DNA of 12,664 nt, taken from NCBI GenBank assembly GCA_002780065.1, contig PEWQ01000114.1:1-12664 (forward strand). Reading direction: 5' to 3'. The notes under the pieces are model-generated. The model was not told the DNA's origin. It was given only the letters and a program-made list of their open reading frames with translations, and searched no databases. This DNA is from Candidatus Hydrogenedentes bacterium CG07_land_8_20_14_0_80_42_17. GTDB taxonomy: Bacteria > UBA8481. Numbering within the stretch: position 1 is the stretch's first letter; each line of letters opens with the position of its first letter. This document shows positions 6,062 through 12,664 of the stretch, in pieces. Both the position numbers and the translations under genes were made by a program.

Positions 6062-7377
6062 TGTTTGAAGCTTTAACAGAACGGCTGAACCGCGCATTCC
6101 GAGATCTTTCCGGCTACGGAAAAATAACTCCGGAAAATATTGAGCCTGCTCTGCGCGAAATTAAACTTGCGCTATTGGAAGCCGATGTTCATTTCAAAGT
6201 TGTAAAAGAATTTCTATCATTGGTGCGGGAACGCTCAAACGGTAAAGAAGTTCTTGATTCGATAACGCCTGCACAGCAATTCGTAAAGATTGTGCATGAC
6301 GAATTGACTAAAGTGCTCGGCGGTGAATCTGCAGTTGCAGAAGCCGCATCCAACACTGCCGGCATATATTTTCTTTGCGGACTTCAAGGCTCGGGCAAAA
6401 CTACTGCCGCCGCCAAACTAGCTCATCTCTTCGGCAATGCCGCTCTAGCCGCGCTGGACCTCCAACGGCCCGCCGCTGTTGAACAGCTAAAAGTTTTAGC
6501 AGAACGCATTGGAGCAAAATTTATTCCTCCTCAGTTTCCAAACGATGCAAGAAGATCTGCGGCTCATATCCGCGATATCTTTCCTTCACTGGAATGCAAG
6601 CATCTCATTGTAGATACTGCCGGAAGGCTTCAAATAGATGATGAGCTGATGAATGAATTAAAAGATGTTCACGAAATAATTAATCCTTCTGAAACAGTCA
6701 TGGTGCTGGATGCAATGACGGGCCAGGAAGCGGTAAAAGTCGCGGAAGCTTTCAGAGCACGAATCGGACTGAACTCGATATTTCTATCGAAGACCGACGG
6801 CGATTCAAAAGGCGGTGCGGCGCTTTCTATCAGATTTATTACAGGCATTCCTATAAAATGGATCGGAACCGGAGAGACTCCGCAAGCAGTCGAGCAATTT
6901 CATCCTGACAGGTTTGCCGGCAGAATTCTCGGAATGGGCGACGTAGTATCGCTCGTTGAAAAAGCCGCCAAAGCAACCGACTTAAAGCAGGCTGAAAAAG
7001 CCGCTAAGAGCCTGATGAAAGGCAAATTCAATTTCGAACTTTTTCTTGATCAAATGCGTGAAATGAAAAAGATCGGTCCGCTGTCTGAATTAATCTCGAT
7101 GTTGCCCGGAGGTTCCACTCTTCCGATAGACGCTATTCCAAGCGAGAAAGAAGTTTCGCGATTCGAAGCAATTATTCTTTCAATGACTAAAGAAGAGCGG
7201 AGGAATCCTGAACTTATTAATGTATCGCGCAGGGATAGGATTGCCAAAGGGTCTGGCTCAAAGCCCGACGATGTCCACAGGCTATTGAAACAATTCAGGC
7301 AGGCTAAAGAAATGATGTCTGTATTTTCAGGAGGTAAAAAAATAAGTAAAAAAATCGGACGTATGTTTGGAATGTAA
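6061..7377 (+). CDS. ffh: Signal recognition particle protein Ffh
   Basis: Ffh is the GTPase of the signal recognition particle. With 4.5S RNA it binds signal peptides of nascent inner-membrane proteins and delivers ribosomes to FtsY. The NG domain (about 1-295) shows the P loop GLQGSGKT (107-114), DTAGR (185-189) and the SKTDGDSKGGAALS segment (243-256) containing the guanine-specificity Lys-Thr-Asp. The methionine-rich M domain follows from about 320 (FDLFL-type start at 323-329, GPLSELISMLPG at 339-350). It ends with the RNA-binding helices: GSGSKPDDVHRLLKQF at 397-412, then MM and a basic tail. Its 438 residues are normal for the family. The start codon shares one base with the ylxM stop (TGATG), indicating coupled translation. 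A 56-bp gap follows before rpsP. Confidence 0.98.
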   Translation: MFEALTERLNRAFRDLSGYGKITPENIEPALREIKLALLEADVHFKVVKEFLSLVRERSNGKEVLDSITPAQQFVKIVHDELTKVLGGESAVAEAASNTAGIYFLCGLQGSGKTTAAAKLAHLFGNAALAALDLQRPAAVEQLKVLAERIGAKFIPPQFPNDARRSAAHIRDIFPSLECKHLIVDTAGRLQIDDELMNELKDVHEIINPSETVMVLDAMTGQEAVKVAEAFRARIGLNSIFLSKTDGDSKGGAALSIRFITGIPIKWIGTGETPQAVEQFHPDRFAGRILGMGDVVSLVEKAAKATDLKQAEKAAKSLMKGKFNFELFLDQMREMKKIGPLSELISMLPGGSTLPIDAIPSEKEVSRFEAIILSMTKEERRNPELINVSRRDRIAKGSGSKPDDVHRLLKQFRQAKEMMSVFSGGKKISKKIGRMFGM

Positions 7378-7386
7378 AAAATGAAA

Positions 7387-7415
7387 GTGTATGTTATTAA
7401 AATTTTTTGTATAAT
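7387..7415 (+). promoter_or_regulatory. Possible promoter ahead of rpsP (consensus -10)
   Basis: The ffh-rpsP gap contains a perfect TATAAT at 7410-7415, preceded by TG and by a T-rich stretch. No good -35 is seen at 16-18 bp (around 7386-7393). An internal promoter that boosts ribosomal protein genes would make sense here, but the -35 is weak. TATAAT can also occur by chance in an AT-rich gap. Confidence 0.4.
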
Positions 7416-7433
7416 CACAGAAGGAGGTCCATT

Positions 7434-7697
7434 GTGACAGTAAGAATAAGGTTAAGAAAGACAGGCGCCAAAAAGCGTCCGATGTATAGAATCGTCGTGG
7501 CGGATTCACGCGCTCCTCGAGACGGTAATAAAATTGACGTGCTGGGTTTTTTCAATCCAATAGTCAATCCGCCCGAGATTAAACTCGACACAATTAAATT
7601 TGACGAGTGGGTAAAAAAAGGAGCTCAACCGACTCCAACAGTGAAGGCTCTATTGAAACAAGTCAAAAAAAGTGAAAAGGAGGCAACTGAACAATGA
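7434..7697 (+). CDS. rpsP: 30S ribosomal protein bS16
   Basis: bS16 is a small-subunit protein needed early in 30S assembly. The GTG at 7434 is the start: it lies 6 bases after a strong AAGGAGG (7421-7427) and gives the standard N terminus MTVRIRLRKTGAKKRPMYRI. An ATG at 7407 in the same frame would precede the ribosome-binding site and is rejected. The 87-residue product has the usual VVADSRAPRDGNKIDVLGFF core (21-40), NPxxNP (41-46) and the WVKKGAQPTPTV segment (59-70), with a short charged tail. The stop overlaps the khpA start by 4 nt (ATGA). Confidence 0.97.
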   Translation: MTVRIRLRKTGAKKRPMYRIVVADSRAPRDGNKIDVLGFFNPIVNPPEIKLDTIKFDEWVKKGAQPTPTVKALLKQVKKSEKEATEQ

Positions 7698-7936
7698 CGG
7701 ACATGAAAGAGCTTATCGAATATTGTGCGAGAGAGCTCGTAGAAAAGCCTGAGGCTGTTTCTATAAAAGAAGTTAAAGGCTCGAAGTCATGCATCTACGA
7801 GTTGTCATGCGCTACTGAAGATATGGGCAGAATAATCGGCCGTGAAGGAAGAATCATTAAGTCCTTGAGGATATTAATAAAAGCAATAGCCGCTAAGAAG
7901 CAAGGCGAAACTGTTGAGCTCGAACTGATAGAATAG
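7694..7936 (+). CDS. khpA: KH-domain RNA-binding protein KhpA (YlqC)
   Basis: This small cytoplasmic RNA-binding protein consists of one KH domain. In several Gram-positives KhpA pairs with KhpB (Jag/EloR) and affects cell elongation and small-RNA biology; which role applies here is unknown. The GxxG loop is at 49-52 (Gly-Arg-Glu-Gly) within MGRIIGREGRIIKSLR (44-59), and the end VELELIE is typical. At 80 residues it has the usual length. It sits between rpsP and rimM, its standard place in many genomes, and overlaps the rpsP stop by 4 nt. A 16-bp gap separates it from rimM. No khpB is visible in the window. Confidence 0.95.
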   Translation: MTDMKELIEYCARELVEKPEAVSIKEVKGSKSCIYELSCATEDMGRIIGREGRIIKSLRILIKAIAAKKQGETVELELIE

Positions 7937-7952
7937 GATTCGAGAATTTATT

Positions 7953-8456
7953 ATGTCGGCAAAATCAAAAAAGATTTTGCTGGCGCGGCTGGGTAAACCG
8001 CACGGTTTGAAAGGTGAAATTGAACTGCATCTTGAAACCGATAGGCCGCTTGAAGTTCTTGCTCCCGGAGTTTACAGCCTTGATGACGGCAGAGTCATTG
8101 AGGTAGAAGAATTAATAGTGCGCGGCGGAAAATGTTTTTGGGTTATTGCAAATAAACCAAATCGCGAGGTAGTCGCTCAATATACAAATTCTTGTATTAT
8201 TGTCGATTCAAATTCCCTTCCACCCAGAAAAGACGGCTATAATGATTTCGAACTTATCGGGCTCGATGTCCGCAATTCAAACGGTAAACTTATAGGAAAA
8301 ATCGTTGGAGTTGAACATAGATACGAAATAGACACTTGGCTGATAAAAGGGTCAGATTCAAGACAAGGCGAATTTCCAGCAGTATCTGAATTCATAAAAA
8401 GCGTTGATATCTCTGCCGGAGTTGTCATTCTGAAAGGTGAAGTTTTGTGGAACTAA
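7953..8456 (+). CDS. rimM: 16S rRNA processing protein RimM
   Basis: RimM binds uS19 and assists maturation of the head of the 30S subunit. The N-terminal RimM beta-barrel is recognised from LARLGKPHGLKGEIELH (10-26). The C-terminal PRC-barrel runs from about 97 (NDFELIGLDVRNSNGKLIGK) to the end and includes the FPAVSEFIKSVD signature (141-152). The 167 residues are normal. The ribosome-binding site is weak: AGGA at 7935-7938 is rather far from the ATG, and GAG at 7942-7944 is closer. The last 10 bases overlap the start of trmD, so coupling is likely. Confidence 0.95.
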   Translation: MSAKSKKILLARLGKPHGLKGEIELHLETDRPLEVLAPGVYSLDDGRVIEVEELIVRGGKCFWVIANKPNREVVAQYTNSCIIVDSNSLPPRKDGYNDFELIGLDVRNSNGKLIGKIVGVEHRYEIDTWLIKGSDSRQGEFPAVSEFIKSVDISAGVVILKGEVLWN

Positions 8457-9175
8457 AAGTCAAACCAAATAATTGTAAAATCTCATTTGACGTAATAGCA
8501 ACCATTCCTTCCCTATTCAACGAATTCTCAAAAGCATCTGTAATCGGCAGAGCCACGCAAAACAAAATCTTTAATCTCAATGTCCATGATCTCCGCGATT
8601 ACACGGATGATCCTCACAGAACTATAGATGACCGGCCTTTCGGCGGCGGCGCAGGGATGGTGCTGAAACCTGAACCGCTCTTTAAAGCCGTAGAGAATAT
8701 TCGCGATCAAAATAACTCAAGGATCATAATTCTTTCTCCTCAAGGAATAAGACTCAATCAGGAGATTGCAATCGAACTTGCCGAATGGTGCGAAGAAAAA
8801 AACAAAGTAAGCTCACAAATAATTCTCATCTGCGGAAGATACGAAGGTATTGATGAGCGAGTCATCGAATATTTTAATCCTGAACTTCTTTCGATCGGCG
8901 ATTATATAATTTCAGGGGGAGAAGTCGCGGCTATGGTCGTTATTGAGACTGTTGCCAGATTGTTCAAAGGAGTGCTCGGGAACGAAGAATCCTTAGCAGA
9001 AGAAAGTTTTCACGGCCCGATGATAGAATATCCGCACTATACAAGACCTCAGAATTTCAGAGAGATGAAAGTTCCCGACATTTTAATTTCCGGCAATCAC
9101 TCTGAAATCAGAAAATGGCGGGAAGAAGAGATAAAGCGAAGAACGAAAGAATGGAAAGCTTTGCATAATAAATAG
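8447..9175 (+). CDS. trmD: tRNA (guanine-N1)-methyltransferase TrmD
   Basis: TrmD methylates N1 of G37 next to the anticodon using S-adenosylmethionine, preventing +1 frameshifting. It is a knotted SPOUT enzyme and a homodimer. Visible signatures are GGGAGM (66-71), LSPQG (96-100), ICGRYEGIDER (128-138), the knot segment SIGDYIISGGE (149-159), Arg171 and PHYTRP (196-201). The GTG start at 8447 follows AAAGGTGA (8433-8440) at good spacing. It gives about 11 residues more than usual before the family start (ISFDVIATIP). At the position of the catalytic Asp169 of E. coli (EDSF), this protein has Glu187 (EESF). The acid is kept; I recall ESF in other bacterial TrmDs, so I do not infer loss of activity. 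It overlaps rimM by 10 nt. Confidence 0.97.
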   Translation: MELKVKPNNCKISFDVIATIPSLFNEFSKASVIGRATQNKIFNLNVHDLRDYTDDPHRTIDDRPFGGGAGMVLKPEPLFKAVENIRDQNNSRIIILSPQGIRLNQEIAIELAEWCEEKNKVSSQIILICGRYEGIDERVIEYFNPELLSIGDYIISGGEVAAMVVIETVARLFKGVLGNEESLAEESFHGPMIEYPHYTRPQNFREMKVPDILISGNHSEIRKWREEEIKRRTKEWKALHNK

Positions 9176-9193
9176 TGGTTAGTGTATCCCTTT

Positions 9194-9218
9194 GTAGGTG
9201 CGAACCTGTCTGTTCGCC
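9194..9218. repeat. Hairpin-forming intergenic element downstream of trmD
   Basis: GCGAAC (9200-9205) and GTTCGC (9212-9217) are perfect arms around a 6-nt loop. Flanking GG (9197-9198) and CC (9217-9218) could extend the stem with a bulge. The text GTAGGTGCGAACCTGTCTG is like short intergenic hairpin repeats scattered in many bacterial genomes. It lies about 20 bp after the trmD stop and could reduce read-through, but no T run follows directly. Confidence 0.5.
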
Positions 9219-9262
9219 ATATTTTCAAAGAACGTGTAAAAAAATAAATTTTCATTTTTCTC

Positions 9263-9291
9263 TTGATTATATTTTTTGTCTATCGCATAAT
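9263..9291 (+). promoter_or_regulatory. Promoter of rplS
   Basis: TTGATT (9263-9268), a 17-bp spacer and CATAAT (9286-9291) give a good sigma70-type promoter inside the 142-bp trmD-rplS gap. Transcription would start near 9298, leaving a leader of about 20 nt that includes the ribosome-binding site AAGGAG (9306-9311). An A/T-rich tract upstream (9239-9260) could act as an UP element. Confidence 0.6.
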
Positions 9292-9317
9292 CAGAGGCTC
9301 AAATTAAGGAGTTGAAG

Positions 9318-9707
9318 ATGAAAATTAAATTATCTATACCCGAAATTGAAAAAGGGTATATGAAAGAAAATATTCCGGCATTTAGAACTGGCGACACTGT
9401 ACGAGTTCATACTAAAGTAAAAGAGGGCAATCGTGAACGTATTCAGATGTTTGAGGGCATAGTAATACATAGAAAAAACTCAGGACTGAAAGAAACCTTT
9501 ACAGTGAGAAAAGTCTCGTTTGGAATAGGAGTAGAAAGGATTTTCCCTTTGCATTCTCCTTTGGTAGAGAAGATCGAAGTTATTCGAAGCGGAAAAGTCA
9601 AAAAGTCTCGGATATTCTATATGCGTGATAGAAGCGGAAAGAAATCCAGACTGAAAGAACGTGAAGATTACAAAAACGGAGATAAGCAGATCGCCAGCGC
9701 AGAATAG
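9318..9707 (+). CDS. rplS: 50S ribosomal protein bL19
   Basis: bL19 sits at the 30S-50S interface. The ATG at 9318 follows AAGGAG (9306-9311) at a 6-nt spacing; an in-frame TTG at 9312 abuts the ribosome-binding site and is rejected. The 129-residue product shows the family core [16 protein letters not shown] (from about 22), [12 protein letters not shown] and [22 protein letters not shown], followed by VRSGKV-like ([15 protein letters not shown]). It is a little longer than usual: the last 20 or so residues are a charged tail. The DNA for this tail (from 9661) also encodes the N terminus of the next gene in another frame. Unlike the genes before it, it has its own promoter. Confidence 0.97.
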   Translation: MKIKLSIPEIEKGYMKENIPAFRTGDTVRVHTKVKEGNRERIQMFEGIVIHRKNSGLKETFTVRKVSFGIGVERIFPLHSPLVEKIEVIRSGKVKKSRIFYMRDRSGKKSRLKEREDYKNGDKQIASAE

Positions 9708-10830
9708 TTCTATCCATTCTGCGGGAGAAATAAAATTAGCGGTCGAAGAAATACCGCGTCAGGTTCTTCTTCAACGTTTCACTCAGGGTTCTACAATCGG
9801 AGCTTCAATACTTCAGTCATTAGGCAAAAACAGATACATCATCGGTTTTGCCGGAATGAAATTACTTGCCGAATCAACGATCGAATTGCCTGTAGGCAAA
9901 CGACTAGGGCTTGAGGTAGCATCACTTGATCCGAAGATTCATCTAAAAGTCTTGGATGCAGACGATGCGTCCATCGGCACAGTGTTGAAGCGGCTGGGAT
10001 TTAATCGCGCAGACCAGTCGGCAAAAGAGATCATCGACATTCTATTCGAAAAAGAGCTTCCTATCGACCGTGAAACTGTCAGAAAAGCTATTGAACTTGT
10101 CAAACGCGGTTTAACTCCGCGTCAAGCAGTCCGAGCGATATCAAATCAAATTCCTGCTTCTGATAAATTAATCGGGCTTATCAAATCAAGCGAACTTTCT
10201 TTTTCCGATTCTCTGGAAAAATTAGTTCAAAAATTACGAAGCCTGAAAAGAGATGCTGAAGCTTTAAGTCTTGAAAAAAGTATGACCTTTTCAAAATCGC
10301 TAGATGAACTTTTTGATTCACATCCTCTAAGACACGAAAGAAGAATTCTTGCAATGGATCTCGATAAAGCTAAGAAAGATGGGAAGAGTTTGCTCTTAGA
10401 GCTTGCCAATTCTCCAGATGAAAATAAAGAGGTCAGAGAATCCGCAAAGGAATTGCTCGACAGAATAGAAGCAAGATTTATAGCCGGTGAGCCGGAGCAG
10501 AACATTCCTTTTTCAATCAACGACGACGGATTAAAGGATGCAGAACTGACAGCGGGCAAAGATTCAAAAAGAACTTATGTAAGATTGAGATTAAATACAT
10601 CCGGATTCGGCAATGTAGTTTTGGCAATGGACGCAGTAAATAAAACACTAGGATTTTCTTTTGGAGTCGAAACTGCAGAAGCACGAAAAGCGATGGCAGG
10701 CGGGCAGACAGAATTAAATTCAGCATTGGACTCTATCGGCTTCAAGATCGAGTCGATAACTATCGACGTAATAAAAGCGAAAGAAAAAGAATCACAAAAA
10801 CCTCTACTTGGGCTTGACCTCAAGATATGA
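9661..10830 (+). CDS. FliK-like flagellar hook-length control family protein
   Basis: The 389-residue protein most resembles FliK-type proteins, which measure hook length and switch the specificity of the flagellar export apparatus. Residues about 305-370 fit the FliK C-terminal (Flg_hook) domain: [20 protein letters not shown], then GFSFGVET, a helical [11 protein letters not shown] and the strand IESITIDV. An N-terminal beta-rich segment (about 45-98) and a Lys/Glu-rich helical middle (about 115-275) precede it. The start is taken as GTG 9661, which overlaps rplS by 47 nt; no clear ribosome-binding site or better ATG exists nearby, so the start is uncertain. The stop overlaps the next gene, an FlhB-tail homologue, by ATGA. 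A FliK/FlhB-tail pair at this position matches what I recall of ylqG-ylqH in Bacillus. The family assignment is by pattern only. Confidence 0.65.
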   Translation: MKITKTEISRSPAQNSSIHSAGEIKLAVEEIPRQVLLQRFTQGSTIGASILQSLGKNRYIIGFAGMKLLAESTIELPVGKRLGLEVASLDPKIHLKVLDADDASIGTVLKRLGFNRADQSAKEIIDILFEKELPIDRETVRKAIELVKRGLTPRQAVRAISNQIPASDKLIGLIKSSELSFSDSLEKLVQKLRSLKRDAEALSLEKSMTFSKSLDELFDSHPLRHERRILAMDLDKAKKDGKSLLLELANSPDENKEVRESAKELLDRIEARFIAGEPEQNIPFSINDDGLKDAELTAGKDSKRTYVRLRLNTSGFGNVVLAMDAVNKTLGFSFGVETAEARKAMAGGQTELNSALDSIGFKIESITIDVIKAKEKESQKPLLGLDLKI

Positions 10831-11123
10831 CTAAAGAGCGCCAACGCGAAGCAGTAGCGGTCAGATACAATCCTGAAAAAGAAAATGCGCCGCGAGTAGT
10901 CGCAAAAGGTCGGGGGCAAATTGCAGAAAAAATTATTGAAATTGCAAAGTCGAATGGAGTTCCGGTGCATGAAGACAGAGACCTCATCGAGCTTCTGTCA
11001 AAAGTCGAGCTGTTCGATGAAGTCCCTCCGGAACTTTATGTTGCAGTAGCAGAGGTTCTGATTTGGGTCTACCGAATGAACAACCGTTTCAAATCACTTG
11101 AGACATTTCATGGTAAAGAGTAG
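10827..11123 (+). CDS. FlhB C-terminal-domain homologue (FhlB/FlhX/YlqH type)
   Basis: This 98-residue cytosolic protein corresponds to the part of FlhB that remains after self-cleavage, without the membrane domain. It contains REAVAVRY (7-14), APRVVAKG (21-28), a helix with IAEKIIEIAKSNGVPVHED (32-50), LIELLSKVEL and the signature VPPELYVAVAEVLIWVY (66-82). The Asn-Pro-Thr-His cleavage motif is absent; the sequence begins just where the post-cleavage fragment would. In other bacteria such stand-alone copies can interact with the type III export gate. It overlaps the FliK-like gene by 4 nt (ATGA), which argues for co-production. Whether this organism makes flagella cannot be told from the window. 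Confidence 0.85.
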   Translation: MTKERQREAVAVRYNPEKENAPRVVAKGRGQIAEKIIEIAKSNGVPVHEDRDLIELLSKVELFDEVPPELYVAVAEVLIWVYRMNNRFKSLETFHGKE

Positions 11124-11170
11124 AATTAAATAACAGCCTGCGTTGATATTGATTAAGTGAAAGGAGTTTG

Positions 11171-11175
11171 AAGGA
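11171..11175 (+). promoter_or_regulatory. Ribosome-binding site of the OmpA-family gene
   Basis: AAGGA lies 6 bases before the ATG at 11182. A second, more consensus AAGGAG at 11161-11166 is 15 bases away, too far for this start. The 58-bp gap after the FlhB-tail gene has no clear terminator or promoter. Confidence 0.6.
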
Positions 11176-11181
11176 ACCAAC

Positions 11182-12531
11182 ATGAAATCATTCTCAATTA
11201 CAATTCCATTTATATTTCTTTTCAGCTTTCTTTTACCGGCAGTTGCCAATGGTCCGACTCGTTCCGCATCTTTCGAAAGAGCCGCAAGAGAAGAACTCAG
11301 AGTTGGCGACTTAACCGGCCAAAAGTTTTTGCGGACAATAGGTCGAGGCGAACCTATTTTGCCGCCTGAATTAACTGATGAAATTGTCTCCTCTTTTCCT
11401 GAATACGTAGAAAAATATAATTCCTATAGAAATAGGCTTTCCGTCGCACTCGAATATCCGTCATCGTATCCTGAGAAAGAAGTGTGGAGAGTGCATAGAG
11501 CAGAAGCTGATTTACATTTAGCAGCGTACGAAATGTCTAAAGATAAGCGCGGTTCGATCTCTCTAATTCAAAAATGTTTAGCAGATGCTAGGTGGGCGCT
11601 AAATCACACGATTGTTCCAATAGGAAGTATTCTGCCTGAAGAAAAAAATCCAACCGTCTCCGATGTCAATGCCGAAATAATAAATGTCGTTCAGCCTCCA
11701 GAGCCTCCCATGCCTCCTCAAATTCAATTATCTGTAGAACCAAGAATTGTTTCACGCGGTCAGCCGATTAAAATAGCTTGGAGCGTAATGAATGCAGAAG
11801 AGGTTGTATTGAACGGAATAGACGTTAACACAGAAGGTGAAAAGATAATAAACATTTTTGAAAAAACAATCGTAAGAATTGCAGCTCGCGGCAGAGGCGG
11901 CATGACAGCTAAAGAGGCAAACGTCGAGATAGCATCTGCGGCTCCGGAAATTTTTCTTTCAATAAGTCCGAATACAATAAATCCGGGAGAATACGCTGAA
12001 TTGTCATGGAATGTATTTAGAGGCACAACTTTTATTTTGCAGGGTGAAACGATACCTCTCAGCGGAAAGAGAATCATTCAGCCTCGGGTCTCAGGAGTAA
12101 TCGATGCTGTAGCTTACGGTCCAGGAGGAATGTCGCAGGCTTCTACAGGCATCAGAGTCATTTCTCAAACTCGAGACTGTAAGCCGGTATCTGCGGTGAT
12201 CTATTTTGATTTTAATTCTGACGCGGTCAGAGAAGAAAATTACAATCTTCTTCGCAAAATGTTAGATGCTTTAAACTCCGCTCTCGGCTCTTCAATCCGA
12301 ATATTAGGCTACACAGATTCAGTAGGGAGCGAAAATTTTAACTCAAACCTTTCAATCAAAAGAGCAAATGCAGTTAAAAATATTTTGGTAAGGCGTTTTG
12401 GGTTGCCCGAAAAATTAATTCGAGTAGAAGGTCTAGGCGAAAATAAGCCTGTCGAGCCAAACGAAATAAACGGTGAAGACAATCCTAAAGGAAGGTCTCT
12501 CAACCGAAGAGCTGAAATTTACATAGAATAA
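11182..12531 (+). CDS. Secreted OmpA-family protein with two Ig-like domains
   Basis: The 449-residue protein has a signal peptide (MKSFSITIPF then a hydrophobic core to about 20, with an Ala-Val-Ala cleavage site at 20-22). Residues about 25-150 are helical and unrecognised, with a Pro-rich linker at 171-179. Two similar Ig-like domains follow at about 179-250 and 255-327; both show the P..I..G....SW pattern and end in a GGM turn. The OmpA C-terminal domain (about 337-449) has YFDFNSD (341-347), GYTDS (376-380) with the diaminopimelate-binding Asp379, SIKRA (391-395), GLGENKP (417-423) and NRRAEI (441-446). It should sit in the periplasm bound to peptidoglycan. There is no beta-barrel and no lipobox, so its link to the outer membrane is unknown. 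It begins a separate unit after the FlhB-tail gene. Confidence 0.9.
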   Translation: MKSFSITIPFIFLFSFLLPAVANGPTRSASFERAAREELRVGDLTGQKFLRTIGRGEPILPPELTDEIVSSFPEYVEKYNSYRNRLSVALEYPSSYPEKEVWRVHRAEADLHLAAYEMSKDKRGSISLIQKCLADARWALNHTIVPIGSILPEEKNPTVSDVNAEIINVVQPPEPPMPPQIQLSVEPRIVSRGQPIKIAWSVMNAEEVVLNGIDVNTEGEKIINIFEKTIVRIAARGRGGMTAKEANVEIASAAPEIFLSISPNTINPGEYAELSWNVFRGTTFILQGETIPLSGKRIIQPRVSGVIDAVAYGPGGMSQASTGIRVISQTRDCKPVSAVIYFDFNSDAVREENYNLLRKMLDALNSALGSSIRILGYTDSVGSENFNSNLSIKRANAVKNILVRRFGLPEKLIRVEGLGENKPVEPNEINGEDNPKGRSLNRRAEIYIE

Positions 12532-12547
12532 AAGAATAATTAATTTC

Positions 12548-12563
12548 GGGGTCAGGCTTGAAC
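12548..12563. repeat. GGGGTCAGGCTTGAAC motif, possible transposase-associated repeat relic
   Basis: This phrase, followed by a T-rich tract, resembles 'GGGGTCAGG' repeats that I recall near REP-associated tyrosine transposase genes in various genomes. No transposase is present and only one copy is seen in the window, so this rests on memory of the motif. Confidence 0.3.
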
Positions 12564-12611
12564 TTTTTTACTTTTTAACAATTTTACTGATTACCAGGCT
12601 CGTGCAAGTAG

Positions 12612-12664
12612 CATTTTTGAACCATGGAGTTACAAAGACACGGAGATTTTTAAATAATTTTTTA
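12612..12664. repeat. Dispersed intergenic repeat, CACGGAG type (copy 2, cut by window end)
   Basis: CATTTTTGAACCATGGAG (12612-12629), then CACGGAGA (12639-12646) and TTAAATAATTTTTT (12650-12663) match the left half of the repeat at 4016-4051 in the same order and orientation. This copy has about 18 extra bases (a second CACGGAG unit) in the middle. The right half, if any, lies beyond the window. Confidence 0.7.

Noticed and set aside
7407-7433. Earlier ATG start for rpsP
   Set aside because: It would lie upstream of the strong AAGGAGG and overlap the -10-like TATAAT; the encoded extension is absent from bS16 proteins, and GTG 7434 gives the normal N terminus.
9200-9317. Autoregulatory ribosomal-protein leader (L19-type) for rplS
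   Set aside because: The best promoter (9263-9291) lies downstream of the hairpin and leaves a leader of only about 20 nt, too short for a structured regulator.
10827-11123. Truncated or frameshifted remnant of a full flhB
   Set aside because: No membrane-domain remains are seen upstream, the gene has a clean start overlapping its neighbour, and stand-alone FlhB-tail proteins are a known family.
1-12664. tRNA, rRNA, 4.5S RNA or tmRNA genes in the gaps
   Set aside because: No cloverleaf arms, GGTTCGAATCC-type loops or conserved rRNA segments were seen in any intergenic stretch; the gaps are mostly short and AT-rich.

Overview
The window looks like the chromosome of a diderm (Gram-negative-type) bacterium with moderate G+C. 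It carries housekeeping operons rather than an accessory island. An outer envelope is implied by a secreted OmpA-family peptidoglycan-binding protein at the right end. The gene order ylxM-ffh-rpsP-khpA-rimM-trmD-rplS, followed by a FliK-like and an FlhB-tail-like gene, recalls the Bacillus/Clostridium arrangement, but several deep diderm phyla share it. I cannot name the phylum from the sequence alone. No RNA gene, CRISPR array, intact insertion sequence or phage gene was seen.

Layout. Bases 1-241 are a repeat-rich gene border with a 9-bp tandem repeat and a sequence resembling transposase-associated repeats. A small unrecognised gene follows on the minus strand (242-541). Diverging from it is a tight plus-strand operon, tadA-der-plsY-gpsA (668-4009), in which every junction is a 4-nt ATGA overlap. 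It combines tRNA wobble editing, 50S subunit assembly and the first steps of glycerophospholipid synthesis. A dispersed 'CACGGAG' repeat (about 4016-4080) separates it from a convergent minus-strand flippase of the polysaccharide exporter family (4089-5534).

The second plus-strand block starts at 5687. A promoter overlapped by a perfect inverted repeat drives ylxM-ffh (signal recognition particle). This is followed by rpsP-khpA-rimM-trmD (30S protein, RNA-binding protein, 16S maturation, tRNA m1G37 methylation). Next comes rplS with its own promoter, then a FliK-like hook-length-control protein and a short protein equivalent to the C-terminal domain of FlhB. The final gene (11182-12531) encodes a signal peptide, an unrecognised helical region, two Ig-like domains and an OmpA peptidoglycan-binding domain. 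The window ends in another repeat-bearing spacer that contains a second copy of the 'CACGGAG' element.

Most of the content is ordinary core machinery. The points most worth a second look are: the palindrome over the ylxM-ffh promoter together with a start codon that leaves almost no leader; the FliK-like/FlhB-tail pair buried in a translation operon; and the families of short intergenic repeats at both ends and between operons.
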